The notes under the pieces: model-generated
The model's input: the letters and a program-made list of their open reading frames with translations, nothing else
Told to the model about the DNA's origin: nothing
Database searches by the model: none
In this document: piece by piece, positions 29,944 to 39,714 of the stretch
Position numbering within the stretch: position 1 is the stretch's first letter
How the letters are laid out: the number at the start of each line of letters is the position of its first letter
Program-made: the position numbers and the translations under genes
Source: Phenylobacterium deserti
Lineage (GTDB): Bacteria > Pseudomonadota > Alphaproteobacteria > Caulobacterales > Caulobacteraceae
Reading direction: 5' to 3'
Length of the DNA: 64,000 nucleotides
Assembly: GCA_945883235.1 (NCBI GenBank)
Contig: CAMCXF010000001.1
Coordinates: 1-64,000 of the forward strand

Positions 29944-31435
29944 CTAACGCCCGATCTGCAGCCAGGGCGGCGTGTAGGGATCCGGGGCGCCGGGGGCGAC
30001 GGGGGGGTAGGCCGCCAGGCTGGCCATGACCTCGTCGCGCAGGCTCCTGAGCTTTGGCAGCACCCAGGCGTCTTCCATTTCCACGTTGCGGGGGGTTTCC
30101 TCCTTCGGGTCCCACTGGACGTTATAGAGGATCGGCTTGTCGAGCCGGACCGGCGGTGTGTCCGAGTTTTCCCTCAGAACGAAGTAGTACTTCCAGTTTC
30201 GCCATTTGACCGCCGTGGGCTCACCCACCTGGAATATGGGGAAGCCTTCACGGTTGGACCCGGGCTGCTTGCCGAGGAAGAAGTCGAGCTGATCGACCCC
30301 GTCGATGGGCCGGTCGGTGGGCATGGCGGCACCTGCGATCCTGGCCAGGGTCGGGGCGACGTCGATGATATGGACGATCTCGTTGTTGACCCCCGGCGCG
30401 ATCCGGCCGGGCCAGCGGATGAGGAACGGGGTCCGCAGCGACCCCTCGCGGGCGCTGCGGTAGTAGCCGCTCCACACACCCGATGACCCCTGCCAGGGAC
30501 GCCGGCTTTCCGCCCCGTTGTCGCTACAGAAAACGACGATGGTATTGCGGACCACGCCGGCCTGATCGATCGCGTCCAGGATCTCGCCCACATGGTGGTC
30601 GGTCTCGGCCACGGCGTCGGCAAAACTGCCGTTGCCCGTGCGACCGTCGAAGGCGCGGCCGGGCAGGGTGGGATAGTGCACCTGGGTCAGAGGCACATAG
30701 GCGTAGAAAGGACGTTTGGCGGCGGCCTGCCGCTTGATGAAGCCCACGGTGCGGCGGGTGAGCTCGGTGTCGATTTCGCGGCGCGCTTCGAGATCGAATT
30801 CCTTGACGATCCGGGTTGGCTCACCCTTGCGACCTTCCAGGATTTGCTCCAGCTGCGTCACGGCAGGATCGTATCCTGGCGACTGGCGGTTCATCGCCTC
30901 GTTGCTGGAGCGGGGGATGCCGTACCATTCGTCGAAGCCACGGTCGTTGGGGTAGCGGCCCGGCTCGTCGCCCAGGTCCCACTTGCCATAGAGGGCGGTG
31001 GCGTAACCCTGCTGTGACATCAATTGTGCGGTCGTGACCTCCCAGCGGACCAGACCATGGCGTTTGCCGGTCTCACCGGAACGGTTGTTGCCGGTGCGGA
31101 CCCCGAAGCGGCCCGTCATCAGGGCGGCGCGGGAGGGAGCGCACGAGACTTCAACGTTGAAGTTCTGCAGCCGCATACCCTGGGCGGCAAAGGCATCGAG
31201 ACGGGGCGTTGGCGCGCCCCCGGAGCGCACCGCCCCCATAGACGCCAAGCTCTCCCCACCCGAGATTGTCGGCCATGATGAAGACGATGTTGGGTCGTTC
31301 AGACGGCACGGCCGGGGTCGCGGCGGCGGCGGCCTGCGCGCCGAGGATGAGGCTCGCGCCGGTCATGAGCAGACGCCGCCGCGTGGCAGCAAAGCCTCGG
31401 CCAGGAGAGGCCAAGCCGTTGAGCTTGCGGGTCAC
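29944..31435 (-). pseudogene. Sulfatase with a frameshift near its N-terminus
   Basis: The first frame runs from a GTG at 31435, overlapping the glycosyltransferase stop as GTGA. It encodes an export signal with arginines (ATRRRLLMTGASLILGAQAA) and the metal-binding start PNIVFIMADNLGWGELGVYG. A run of five G bases (C5 at 31217-31221 on the plus strand) shifts the frame; removing one joins GGGALRG to APTPRLDAFAAQGMRLQNFN. The second frame has the formylglycine motif CAPSRAALMTGR, KWDLGDEPG, VFCSDNGAE and a full C-terminus. If intact it would hydrolyse sulfate esters in the periplasm. The shift may be real, phase-variable or a sequencing error. Confidence 0.85.
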
Positions 31436-32370
31436 GCCGCGCGGCGCCTCAGCCGCCATATCACCGGGCGCAGCAGTGCCGCGCCGACGATCACTGGCGA
31501 GAGCAGCCAGGCCGCCAGGTGCTGGCCGACGCTGGTGGCGCGGCGGCGGAAGAAACGGGCGAGGCCGATGCCCTTGTGGAATTCGACTTTCAGCGGGCTG
31601 GTCTGGCTGGTGCCGCCAATGTGGATGACTTCGGCACCCGGGTGAAACAGCACCACGCCGCCTTGCCGGCGAACCCGCCAGCAGAGGTCCACGTCCTCGA
31701 CGTGCAGGAAGTAGCCTTCGTCAAATCCCTGCACGGCCTCGAAATCCTCGCGGCGCATACAGAAGCAGGCACCCGAGATCGTGGGCACCTCCACCACCTG
31801 GTCGGGCGTGGTTTCGTCCTCCCAGTGCACCTCAAATCGGTGCCAGCCCGGCACGCGACGGGCGAGGCTGGTGAGTGACAGCATCGCGCTCAGGGGCGTG
31901 ATGTCGCCGCGCCGACCACCGCGTTGCTCGGTACGATCAGCATTCAGCACGCGTCCGCCGATGACGCAGGGGACCGGGCGATCGTCGATAGCCTGAACCA
32001 GTTCGGCGATGCAGCCGGTCTGCAGGAAGGCGTCGGGATTGAGGAACACCAGCCGCTCGCCCACGGCCTTGCGCGCGCCCAGATTGGCGGCCCGGGCAAA
32101 GCCGATATTGCCATGGCCGGACAGCAGGACGACACGGCGGTCGCTGGCCGCCAGGGCGCGCAGATACGCCGCCTCGTCCGCGCTGGACCCGTTGTCCACC
32201 ACCACCAGCTCACTCACCATCAGGTCGGCAAGGACGCAGGCGAGGCTCCGCTTGAGGGCCTCGCCTGTCATATATACCACCATGACAACGGAGACGGTGC
32301 GGGGGTCAGCACCGACGGCCGTCATCGCCAGGTCATCAAAGGACAGCCGCGAGACGGCAACGCTGTTCAT
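31432..32370 (-). CDS. Glycosyltransferase family 2
   Basis: The 312-residue GT-A enzyme begins its domain at [20 protein letters not shown]. The UDP-sugar segment [10 protein letters not shown], the DxD-equivalent in VFLNPDAFL, and the acceptor-region signature [20 protein letters not shown] place it with rhamnosyl- or dTDP-sugar-type transferases of the WcaA/RfbF kind. A basic, partly hydrophobic C-terminus ([20 protein letters not shown]) may associate with the membrane. Its ATG overlaps the thrS stop by four bases and its stop overlaps the sulfatase start, so the three genes are probably co-transcribed. Confidence 0.9.
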   Translation of the reverse strand: MNSVAVSRLSFDDLAMTAVGADPRTVSVVMVVYMTGEALKRSLACVLADLMVSELVVVDNGSSADEAAYLRALAASDRRVVLLSGHGNIGFARAANLGARKAVGERLVFLNPDAFLQTGCIAELVQAIDDRPVPCVIGGRVLNADRTEQRGGRRGDITPLSAMLSLTSLARRVPGWHRFEVHWEDETTPDQVVEVPTISGACFCMRREDFEAVQGFDEGYFLHVEDVDLCWRVRRQGGVVLFHPGAEVIHIGGTSQTSPLKVEFHKGIGLARFFRRRATSVGQHLAAWLLSPVIVGAALLRPVIWRLRRRAA

Positions 32371-34349
32371 CCCGTCTGTCCCTCCCCGGCCAGCGAAACC
32401 GAAGCGATTCCTGCAACCGCTGCTTGCCGGGCAACATCCGGCGCTTGAGCCTGGATGGCAAGCAGGTTCGCGGCCTCGCCCAGCTCAAGAATTTCCTGCC
32501 CGTCGGACCCCAGACGTCGAAGGGCCAGCTTGCCTTCCTCCGCCTCGCGGCGGCCGATCACGGCGATCACCGGGACCTTGGCCAGGCTGTGTTCGCGTAT
32601 CTTGTAGTTGATCTTTTCATTCCTCAGATCGACTTCCACCCTAAGCCCCTGAGCTCGCAGCGTCGCCGCAGCCTTGAGTGCGAAATCATCGGCGTCGGAC
32701 GTGATGGTCGCCACAACCACCTGGACCGGCGACAGCCATAAGGGGAATGCGCCGGCGAAGTTTTCAATCATCACCCCGATGAAACGCTCCATCGATCCGC
32801 AGATTGCCCGGTGAAGCATCACCGGACGATGCTTCAGCCCATCTTCTCCAACGTATTCGGCATCCAGTCGTTCCGGCAGGACGTAGTCGAGCTGCAACGT
32901 GCCGCACTGCCACGTCCGGCCAATGGCGTCTTTCAGATGGAACTCCAGCTTCGGGCCGTAGAAGGCACCTTCGCCGGGTAGGGAGTCCACCGGCATGTTC
33001 ACCGCCTGGCGAGCGGCGCGGTCCAGTTTCTGCTCGGCCACATCCCAGACGGCATCCGTGCCAAACCGCTCTTCCGGCCGCAGCGCCAGCTTCACGCTGT
33101 CGAGCTGCATCTCGAAGTCGGAGTAGATTGAGTTCAGCAGCCGCACGAACTTCGTGGACTCCGCCTCGATCTGGTCTTCGCGGCAGAAAATGTGCGCGTC
33201 GTCCTGGGTGAAGGCCCGTACCCGGAAAATGCCGTGCAGGGCCCCTGAGGGTTCATAGCGGTGACAGGCCCCGAACTCAGACATCCGCAGCGGCAGGTCG
33301 CGGTAGCTCTTCTGGCCGTGGTTGAAGATCTGCACATGGCCGGGGCAATTCATCGGCTTTACGGCCAGGCTTTCGCCCTCCTCCGTCTCGCAGGTGAACA
33401 TGTTCTTGCCGAATTTCTGCCAGTGACCGGACTTCTCCCACATCGCCCGGTCCATGATCTGCGGTGCCTTGACCTCGACATAGCCGTCAGCGTCCAGTCG
33501 GCGGCGCATGTAAGCCTCCACTGTCCGATAGAGCGTCCAGCCCTTGGGGTGCCAGAAGATCATCCCCTTGGCTTCTTCCTGCATGTGGAAGAGGTCCATG
33601 GCCTTGCCGATCTTGCGGTGGTCGCGCTTCTCGGCCTCCTCAAGGCGGTGCAGGTAAGCGGCCAGATCGGCGTCGCTGGCCCAGGCCGTGCCGTAGATCC
33701 GCTGCAGCATCGGGTTGCGGTGATCGCCGCGCCAGTAGGCACCCGCCAACTTCGTCAGCTTGAACGCCTTGCCGATGAACTTCGTCGACGGCAGGTGCGG
33801 CCCCCGGCACAGGTCCTTCCACGCACCCTGACGATAGATGCTGACGTCCTCGCCGGCCGGAATACCTTCGATGATCTCGGCCTTGTAGGCCTCGCCGATG
33901 GAGATGAAGTGGGCGATGGCGTCGTCGCGTTTCCAGACCTCGCGCACGAAGGCGGCGTCACGGTCGACGATCTCCTTCATTCGGCCCTCGATTTTCGCCA
34001 GGTCGTCCAGGCTGAACGGCTCGTCGCGGGCGAAGTCGTAGTAGAAGCCGTCCTCGATCGCTGGTCCGATCGTCACCTGCGTGCCGGGGAACAGCTCCTG
34101 AACCGCCTCGGCCATGATGTGGGAGGCGTCGTGGCGGATGGTCTCCAGCACCTCGGGCGCATCGCGGGCCAGGATCTCGAACTTGCCGCCGTGGTCCAGC
34201 GCGCGGTCCACGTCCAGCAGCTCGCCGTCCAGCTTGATCAGGGCAGCGCGTTTGGCCAGGGAAATGGCGATGGAGGCGGCAACCTCCCTGCCCGTGACAC
34301 CGGCCTCGAATTCGCGCTTCGAGCCGTCGGGAAAAATCAGATCAATCAT
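32367..34349 (-). CDS. thrS: Threonyl-tRNA synthetase
   Basis: This class II synthetase of 660 residues has an N-terminal TGS domain ([20 protein letters not shown]), an editing domain with HxxxH as [12 protein letters not shown], the catalytic core with motif 2 ([40 protein letters not shown]) and motif 3 ([20 protein letters not shown]), and the anticodon-binding domain ([20 protein letters not shown]). It charges tRNA-Thr and clears Ser-tRNA-Thr. Full length. It follows yidD by 17 bases. Confidence 0.98.
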   Translation of the reverse strand: MIDLIFPDGSKREFEAGVTGREVAASIAISLAKRAALIKLDGELLDVDRALDHGGKFEILARDAPEVLETIRHDASHIMAEAVQELFPGTQVTIGPAIEDGFYYDFARDEPFSLDDLAKIEGRMKEIVDRDAAFVREVWKRDDAIAHFISIGEAYKAEIIEGIPAGEDVSIYRQGAWKDLCRGPHLPSTKFIGKAFKLTKLAGAYWRGDHRNPMLQRIYGTAWASDADLAAYLHRLEEAEKRDHRKIGKAMDLFHMQEEAKGMIFWHPKGWTLYRTVEAYMRRRLDADGYVEVKAPQIMDRAMWEKSGHWQKFGKNMFTCETEEGESLAVKPMNCPGHVQIFNHGQKSYRDLPLRMSEFGACHRYEPSGALHGIFRVRAFTQDDAHIFCREDQIEAESTKFVRLLNSIYSDFEMQLDSVKLALRPEERFGTDAVWDVAEQKLDRAARQAVNMPVDSLPGEGAFYGPKLEFHLKDAIGRTWQCGTLQLDYVLPERLDAEYVGEDGLKHRPVMLHRAICGSMERFIGVMIENFAGAFPLWLSPVQVVVATITSDADDFALKAAATLRAQGLRVEVDLRNEKINYKIREHSLAKVPVIAVIGRREAEEGKLALRRLGSDGQEILELGEAANLLAIQAQAPDVARQAAVAGIASVSLAGEGQTG

Positions 34350-34366
34350 GGTTCAAACTTCCAGTC

Positions 34367-34615
34367 TCACGTCCGGCGCTCGGCCTTGCGACGCGGGGGC
34401 GGTGGTGGGTCATATCCCGCACCGCCCCAGGGATGGCAACGACACAGACGTTTCACGGTGAGCAGGCTCCCGCGCCACGGTCCGTGGCCGATCAGGGCTT
34501 CGCAGGCATACTCCGAACAGGTCGGCGCAAACCGGCATTGCCGCCCGATCAGCGGCGAAAGCGTCAGTTTGTAGGTGCGTAACGCGCCCCTGACGCAGCT
34601 CTCGTAGAGGTTCAT
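34367..34615 (-). CDS. yidD: Membrane protein insertion efficiency factor YidD
   Basis: This small protein of 82 residues supports YidC-dependent insertion. The family core is [20 protein letters not shown], then [20 protein letters not shown] and [18 protein letters not shown], with all conserved cysteines. YidD is usually next to rpmH-rnpA-yidC; here it is upstream of thrS, as in other Caulobacterales-like genomes. The short basic C-terminus is typical. Confidence 0.95.
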   Translation of the reverse strand: MNLYESCVRGALRTYKLTLSPLIGRQCRFAPTCSEYACEALIGHGPWRGSLLTVKRLCRCHPWGGAGYDPPPPPRRKAERRT

Positions 34616-34907
34616 GCCGACTGCGGACTGTTGAATCAGACCCGGTGCCTACGCCCGGGGTCCCACGTGATCAAGCCGCGTCGGCGGGGATAGTTCGGGT
34701 GACACGCTCAGGCGTCATCGCCGCCCTGACCGCCGAGGTGGCGGGGGCACGAAAGGCGCAGGCGTTGCGAACGATCATCAACATGGTGGGCGGTGGGTAG
34801 CACAGCCGGTGCAAAAACGGAACCTGCCGGATGGCACATGACCTGCGCGCCGGCTTGATGTCCGCCGGGACAGTCTGCGACAACACCGTCAACGGGGGAT
34901 CAGGCGA

Positions 34908-35129
34908 ATGGAACCACTGAAGGGCTACGATGCCGCGTTCGCCCTGCGCGGCTGGCGTGACGCGAGCAAGCCGGCGGCGCCGCACGAGATCGCCGGCGAT
35001 GACCCTGCGGTGCTACGGGCCAGGGTGGACGTGTTCATGGCTGAGGGCGGCCATGGCTATGTCGAGCTGGCGGCGTGGAGTTTCGAGCTCAATGACTGGG
35101 TACGGATGGAGGGGTTTGAGGCGGGCTGA
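34908..35129 (+). CDS. Small hypothetical protein
   Basis: The 73-residue soluble protein begins MEPLKGYDAAFALRGWRDAS and ends AAWSFELNDWVRMEGFEAG. It has a ribosome-binding site (GGGGGATCAGG), a balanced amino-acid composition and several Trp residues, which support a real gene. It has no signal peptide, membrane segment or recognisable motif. It is convergent with the enoyl-CoA hydratase gene. Function unknown. Confidence 0.55.
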   Translation: MEPLKGYDAAFALRGWRDASKPAAPHEIAGDDPAVLRARVDVFMAEGGHGYVELAAWSFELNDWVRMEGFEAG

Positions 35130-35151
35130 GACGCCGTCGGCTCGTTCGCTG

Positions 35152-35925
35152 TCAGGACCGGGTAAACTTTGGCTCGCGCTTTTCACGGAAGGCCACCAGG
35201 GCTTCGCGATGGTCCTGGCTGCGAGTGAGAATGGCCAGCTCTGTGGCCGCCAATTCGTCGGCCTGCGCGGACGATAGGTGCATCGCCGCATCGATCGTGC
35301 GCTTGCTGGCCTCGACCGAGAGCGGGGCGCGGCTCGCGATGCGCGCGGCGAGGTCCAACGCCGCGCCGGCCAGGTCTTCAGGCGGGTGAAGGGCCGTAAC
35401 CAGACCCCACTGCTCGGCCTGAACGGCGTCGCTGGGCAACCCGGTCAGGAGCAACGCCTTGGCGCGGGCCACGCCGATCAGGCGTGGCAGACGATAGGTC
35501 GAGGCCATCAGACCGACATTTACCCCGGCTCCGGCAAAGCGGGCGTTGGTCGAGGCGATCCGCAGGTCGCAGGCCAGGGCCAGTTCGAACCCCCCGCCAA
35601 TGCTGTGGCCATTGACCGCGGCAAGGGTCGGCAGACGCATGGCGCCGAGACGCGCCAGCACCCGCCCGAACCCACCCACACCAACGGGCGAACCGGCGGC
35701 TCCATCGGAAGGATTGCCGCGCTCCTTTAGGTCAGCACCCGCGCAAAACGCCGGGCCGCGGCCGGTGATCACCACGACCCGAGCCTCGGTTCCCGCTTCG
35801 GCCACCTCGAGCGCCTCCAGCATGTTGGCGCACATGGCCCGCCCAAGGGCGTTCATCGGCGGACTGTCGATCTCCAGATGGACGATATGCTCGCGGGGGC
35901 GTGTGACGTGGACGGTGCCGGTCAT
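35152..35925 (-). CDS. Enoyl-CoA hydratase/isomerase family protein
   Basis: The 257-residue crotonase-fold protein has an oxyanion hole in FCAGADLKERG and VNGHSIGGGFELALACDLRI, followed by ARFAGAGVNVGLMASTYRLP. The catalytic Glu positions of true enoyl-CoA hydratase are not both obvious (the second region reads AGVNVGLMAS instead of PEI.LG..PG), so dehydration, isomerisation or another CoA-ester reaction is possible. AGGAACC precedes the ATG. It lies 12 bases after the CoA transferase gene, so the two probably form a small acyl-CoA operon. Confidence 0.88.
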   Translation of the reverse strand: MTGTVHVTRPREHIVHLEIDSPPMNALGRAMCANMLEALEVAEAGTEARVVVITGRGPAFCAGADLKERGNPSDGAAGSPVGVGGFGRVLARLGAMRLPTLAAVNGHSIGGGFELALACDLRIASTNARFAGAGVNVGLMASTYRLPRLIGVARAKALLLTGLPSDAVQAEQWGLVTALHPPEDLAGAALDLAARIASRAPLSVEASKRTIDAAMHLSSAQADELAATELAILTRSQDHREALVAFREKREPKFTRS

Positions 35926-35937
35926 GCTCTGGGGTTC

Positions 35938-37116
35938 CTAGACGATATTGCGGTGGCGCAGGTCTGCGATCTCGGCCTCGGAATAACCGACGTAAGCCAG
36001 AACGGCTGCGGTGTGCTGACCGGCGCGGGGGGCGCGGGTCTTGTAGGCCGGTTCGAGCCCATCGATCTCGATCGCCTGGCCGACCACATCTATCGGCCCG
36101 ACGTCCGGATCATCGACGGTGCGTGACATCTTCAGATGCTGGACCTGGGGATCGGCGAATACCTCATCAATCGAATTGACAGGTCCACACGCCACGCCGC
36201 CGGCGTTGAGACGCTCAATCCAGTCGGCGGTCGTCCGGGCAAGCATGATCGCGTCGATCGCGTCGTTCAACGCAACACGGTTGCGATGGCGAGCGCCCGG
36301 CGTTGCAAATCGCTCGTCTGCCAACAGGTGATCCGCCGCGGCCAGGGCGCAGAACTGAGCGAACATGGCATGCCCCAGCACCGCCAGATTCACATGCCCG
36401 TCCGCCGTCGCATAGAGCCCCATGGGCGGCAGCGCCGTGGGGTGGTGATTGCCGTCCTGCAGCGGAACGACCCCGTCGATCAGCCAGCGGGCGGCCTGAA
36501 AGTCCAGCAGCGCGACCTGGGCCTGCAGCAGCGACGTCTTTACCCAGCGCCCTTCGCCGGTGATCTGGCGCTCCAGCAGCGCCGTCATGATGCCGATGGT
36601 GCAGAACAGCCCTGCGGCGGTGTCGGCCACCGCTATGCCTGCGCGCACCGGCCCCTGTCCCGGGATGCCGGTGATGGACATCAACCCGCCCATGCCCTGG
36701 GCGATTTGGTCAAGGCCGGGCCGGTCGCGATAGGGGCCGTCCTGGCCGAACCCAGAAATGCTGGCGTAGACCAGCCCGGGATTGATCTGCCGCAGGGTCG
36801 CATAGTCGATACCGAGACGATGTTTCACGTCAGGCCGGAAGTTCTCGAGCAGCACATCGGCGTTGCGAACCAGTCGATTCAGCACGTCCCGGCCCGCGGG
36901 ATCGCGCAGGTCCAGAGTGAGGCTTCGCTTGTTGCGATGCAGGTTCTGAAAGTCCGATCCATGTCGTGACCCCACACTGTCGCCGCGGTCGGTGACCGGC
37001 TCGATCATGATCACGTCGGCCCCCCAGTCGGCGAACTGGCGCGCCGCGGTCGGGCCTGCCCTGACCCTTGTCAGATCTATGACTTTCAGGTGGGCGAGCG
37101 GTGGACGATCGCCCAT
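35938..37116 (-). CDS. CaiB/BaiF family CoA transferase
   Basis: This class III CoA transferase has about 392 residues starting MGDRPPLAHLKVIDLTRVRA. The ATG at 37116 has CTGGAGA upstream; the ORF start at 37215 adds a Cys/Arg-rich non-homologous piece. Family segments include GPTAARQFADWGADVIMIEP, NLHRNKRSLTLDLRDPAGRD, with the catalytic Asp in GLDQIAQGMGGLMSITG. It moves CoA between carboxylic acids. The paired enoyl-CoA hydratase suggests catabolism of a fatty, terpenoid or aromatic acid. Confidence 0.9.
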   Translation of the reverse strand: MGDRPPLAHLKVIDLTRVRAGPTAARQFADWGADVIMIEPVTDRGDSVGSRHGSDFQNLHRNKRSLTLDLRDPAGRDVLNRLVRNADVLLENFRPDVKHRLGIDYATLRQINPGLVYASISGFGQDGPYRDRPGLDQIAQGMGGLMSITGIPGQGPVRAGIAVADTAAGLFCTIGIMTALLERQITGEGRWVKTSLLQAQVALLDFQAARWLIDGVVPLQDGNHHPTALPPMGLYATADGHVNLAVLGHAMFAQFCALAAADHLLADERFATPGARHRNRVALNDAIDAIMLARTTADWIERLNAGGVACGPVNSIDEVFADPQVQHLKMSRTVDDPDVGPIDVVGQAIEIDGLEPAYKTRAPRAGQHTAAVLAYVGYSEAEIADLRHRNIV

Positions 37117-37467
37117 GGCGTGGTCTCCAGACAGGATCGCTAACCTAGTCCCGAAACGGGTGCGAGCAAGTATGGCCCTTCGAGGCGCTGCGCAAACGAC
37201 CGAACGCCATGGCAAGGGGTCACGTCTCTGACCGGGCGACTTGTGGCAAATGGAACGGATCGGGGTCGGCCGAAGCCTGTACGCTGCAACTTCAGCGCGG
37301 GGCTTTCAGGCCCTCGTCAAGCCTAGGTCCCCGAGAGCGTGATCGGGACAGTGGCATCTGCAAGAGCAGTGCGTCGTCGCCAATCGAAGATCTCACTGGC
37401 GAGGTAGCAGACTCGCCCTCCTCGGCCTGGATGTCGGGAGCCAAGGGCGGGGGCAGAGGTCGCGCAC
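37117..37467. other. Intergenic stretch without a recognisable gene
   Basis: The ORFs here (37209-37571 plus, 37323-37619 minus) have no family resemblance and partly overlap the next hydrolase. I see no hairpin with a T-run, tRNA or repeat. Confidence 0.35.
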
Positions 37468-38262
37468 CTAAACCTTGGCCAGAAACGCCCGCACGGCCGC
37501 CAGATAGGCCTCGAAGTTCTCACGCCGCGTGTTGTGCCCAGCGCTCGGGATCTGAACGGTGCGGGTGTTGAGGTTGAGCCGCCTGGCCTCTTCGGCAAGT
37601 TCAGGCGTGACGATCCCACCCCTTGCCGGGTCGGCGTGGATCAGCAGGGTCGGGGCGATGATGGCGGACAGGGTCTCCTGCCAGGGTGTGCGGTAGTCGG
37701 GCATTGCTTCCAGGTCGACCTGTTGCTTTGACGCCGTCCAGGCGGGGAAGTCGTCGTCATGCCAGGTGGGGGAGTTGGCCTTGCCCATGGCGGTGATCGC
37801 GGCGGGCGTCATCGACCGGAACGTCTCGACCTGGTCTCGAAAACGGCTTCGGCGTCGCATCGTAGCGGCTGGGTCGATCAGCGGCATCAAGGGCGGGTCT
37901 TCGAGGATCACCTTTGACACCCGATCGGGATAGGCGGCGGCGTGCATGGCCGTGGCACGGGCGCCGACCGAGTGGCCCATCACTATCGGCGCGGTCAGGC
38001 CCAGCTTCCGGATGGCCTCGGCGATGTCTTCGCCAGGATCATGGGGTTGGTCAGGGATCATGCGTGAGCTGTCCCCGTGGCCGCGGGCATCCAGCATGAT
38101 GACATCGAAGTCGGGGGCGAACGCCGTGGCCAAGCGGCTCCAGCAGAGGCCGTTGTCGGTCAGGCCGTGGGAGAGCAGCAGCGCAGGACCACCGCCGCCA
38201 GTGCGGTGATAGCCGAGATACCCGCCCGTGATCGCCAGGGTTCCGGACAGCCAGGATGTCAT
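37468..38262 (-). CDS. Alpha/beta hydrolase
   Basis: The hydrolase has about 264 residues beginning MTSWLSGTLAITGGYLGYHR. The ATG at 38262 follows CCCGCCC with only a weak ribosome-binding site, but the upstream 46 residues of the ORF are not hydrolase-like. The fold shows LLSHGLTDNGLCWSRLATAF, MLDARGHGDSSR, the nucleophile GHSVGARAT, an acid region LLIHADPARGGIV and a His in SAGHNTRR. It resembles epoxide-hydrolase or esterase-type members. It diverges from the GST gene across 136 bases. Confidence 0.88.
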   Translation of the reverse strand: MTSWLSGTLAITGGYLGYHRTGGGGPALLLSHGLTDNGLCWSRLATAFAPDFDVIMLDARGHGDSSRMIPDQPHDPGEDIAEAIRKLGLTAPIVMGHSVGARATAMHAAAYPDRVSKVILEDPPLMPLIDPAATMRRRSRFRDQVETFRSMTPAAITAMGKANSPTWHDDDFPAWTASKQQVDLEAMPDYRTPWQETLSAIIAPTLLIHADPARGGIVTPELAEEARRLNLNTRTVQIPSAGHNTRRENFEAYLAAVRAFLAKV

Positions 38263-38398
38263 GGGCGGGCCTCTATTGCAGCCAGCCCCAGTAACATCAG
38301 TTTGAGGCGTCGGGATATCGCGTCTAGAGTCAGCCTCGGCAACGCACCGGATCAACCGGGCCCACACATTCAACGGCCGCGCAGGGGAGCGCCTGACC

Positions 38399-39115
38399 AT
38401 GATGAAGCTCTATTCCGGGGACTTGAGCCCTTATTCGGCGCGCGTGCGCCTGCAGATCTACGCAAAGGGCATCACGGACATTCCCTTCGAGCGGCCGCCG
38501 AATTTCGGCATGCCCAAGTTCCGTGAGGATCACCCGATCGGGCGCATCCCGGTGCTGGATATCGACGGCGACATGATGCCGGAATCCGACGTGATCGCGG
38601 AGTATCTGGAGGAAATCTATCCCGAGCCCTCGATGCTGGGGGCCACACCGCGTGAGACCGCCCACATCCGCATCCTGGCCCGGATCGGCGACATCTATTT
38701 GATGAACAACATGTTTATGCTGTCGGCCCAGAGCCGGGTGGCGACGCGCAACCAGGGCATTGTTGATCTGCTGGGCGGCCAGGTGGTGCGCAACATCAAG
38801 GCGCTGGACAAGATGATCGGCAAGGACGGCTTCGCCTGTTCAGGTCGCCTCACCATGGCGGACTGCGCGTTGGTGCCCGGCCTGTTCATGGTCGAGAACG
38901 TGCTGCCGGCCACGGGCATGGACAACCCTATCCCGGCCAATGCCAATGTGGCGGCCTACTGGGCGGCCATCCAGAAAAACGAACACGCAGCCAGGGTACT
39001 GGTGGAACTGCACCGGGGTCTCGAAGAACGTCGCGAGATGATCCGAAACGGCACCTTCGAGAAGATGATGGCGGCAGCAGCGGCGGCGCATGCGGCCGCC
39101 GAGGCGGCGGGCTAG
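38399..39115 (+). CDS. Glutathione S-transferase family protein
   Basis: The 238-residue protein has an N-terminal thioredoxin-like domain (MMKLYSGDLSPYSARVRLQI) with a Ser in SPYS as the likely glutathione-activating residue, the cis-Pro in GRIPVL and PESDVIAEYLEEIYPEP. The C-terminal helical domain contains the N-capping-type segment GRLTMADCALVPGLF. GGGGAG lies before the ATG. An Ala-rich tail (MMAAAAAAHAAAEAAG) ends the protein. The physiological substrate is unknown. Confidence 0.92.
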   Translation: MMKLYSGDLSPYSARVRLQIYAKGITDIPFERPPNFGMPKFREDHPIGRIPVLDIDGDMMPESDVIAEYLEEIYPEPSMLGATPRETAHIRILARIGDIYLMNNMFMLSAQSRVATRNQGIVDLLGGQVVRNIKALDKMIGKDGFACSGRLTMADCALVPGLFMVENVLPATGMDNPIPANANVAAYWAAIQKNEHAARVLVELHRGLEERREMIRNGTFEKMMAAAAAAHAAAEAAG

Positions 39116-39136
39116 CCCCGGCAATCGCAGACGAGA

Positions 39137-39161
39137 GGCCCCGGCCTGATGGACCGGGGCC
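39137..39161. terminator. GC hairpin after the GST gene
   Basis: GGCCCCGG and CCGGGGCC form a perfect 8-bp stem with a 9-base loop, 21 bases after the GST stop. There is no T-run on the plus strand, so termination efficiency is uncertain. Confidence 0.4.
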
Positions 39162-39227
39162 ACGGTGCCGTCAGGCCGGGATGACCCAATGCCGTCACGG
39201 TTACGAGATGGTCATGGGACCGGGCGT

Positions 39228-39611
39228 TCAGCCCGTCGGCAGTTGTCCGACGATCGTCGCGTAGTCGAAATAGTCGCGCCAGTAGGTGATGACGCCGTCA
39301 TGAACTTCGTAGACGCCGGTGACTGGCAGCTCGACCCACTTGTCCCCGAGCAGGTGGCGGTCCAGTCGCTCCAGCAGAACAGCCTGGCCTGAGGCAGCCG
39401 CCCGCAGCACGCGGAATTCATTCTCCTTGAAAGGCTTGAAGAACGGCTCAAGCACGGCCCGGATACCGGCGGCGCCGCGCACTGCGCCGATCGGGGGCGG
39501 ATTGATGTATTCACAGTCGGCCGCGACGAGCTTCAGCGCCTCGTCATAGTTCAAGGTCTCCATAAGCTTCATGAATTGGTGGACAACGTCGATGGGGGAT
39601 GGGGCAGCCAT
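39228..39611 (-). CDS. Limonene-1,2-epoxide hydrolase-like protein (NTF2 fold)
   Basis: The 127-residue NTF2-like protein keeps the full set of limonene-epoxide-hydrolase catalytic positions: Tyr35 and Asn37 in EYINPP, Arg82 and Asp84 in LERLDRH, and Asp113 in WRDYFD. In the Rhodococcus enzyme these are Tyr53, Asn55, Arg99, Asp101 and Asp132, with nearly identical spacing. It should therefore add water to a small epoxide in one step. The annotation as a generic SnoaL-like protein would be less specific. It is a single gene, convergent with the GST gene. Confidence 0.82.
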   Translation of the reverse strand: MAAPSPIDVVHQFMKLMETLNYDEALKLVAADCEYINPPPIGAVRGAAGIRAVLEPFFKPFKENEFRVLRAAASGQAVLLERLDRHLLGDKWVELPVTGVYEVHDGVITYWRDYFDYATIVGQLPTG

Positions 39612-39714
39612 GAGAAATCTCCTTCGTTCGTGTAAGTCTCAACAGTCCGGTTTCACCCCGTGACAGGCAATTACCTCGGGGGTCATCATCGGCATTCAGC
39701 CTGGATCAGGGACC

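Noticed and set aside
33261-34574. 437-residue plus-strand ORF
   Set aside because: Antisense to thrS and yidD, both secure.
34616-34907. Possible small RNA or 34-codon ORF between yidD and the small hypothetical gene
   Set aside because: A GTG-started 34-codon frame exists near 34699, but with a weak ribosome-binding site and an open antisense frame; no tRNA or known RNA fold was seen.
37209-37571. 120-residue plus-strand ORF
   Set aside because: Partly antisense to the hydrolase gene, no motif, irregular composition.
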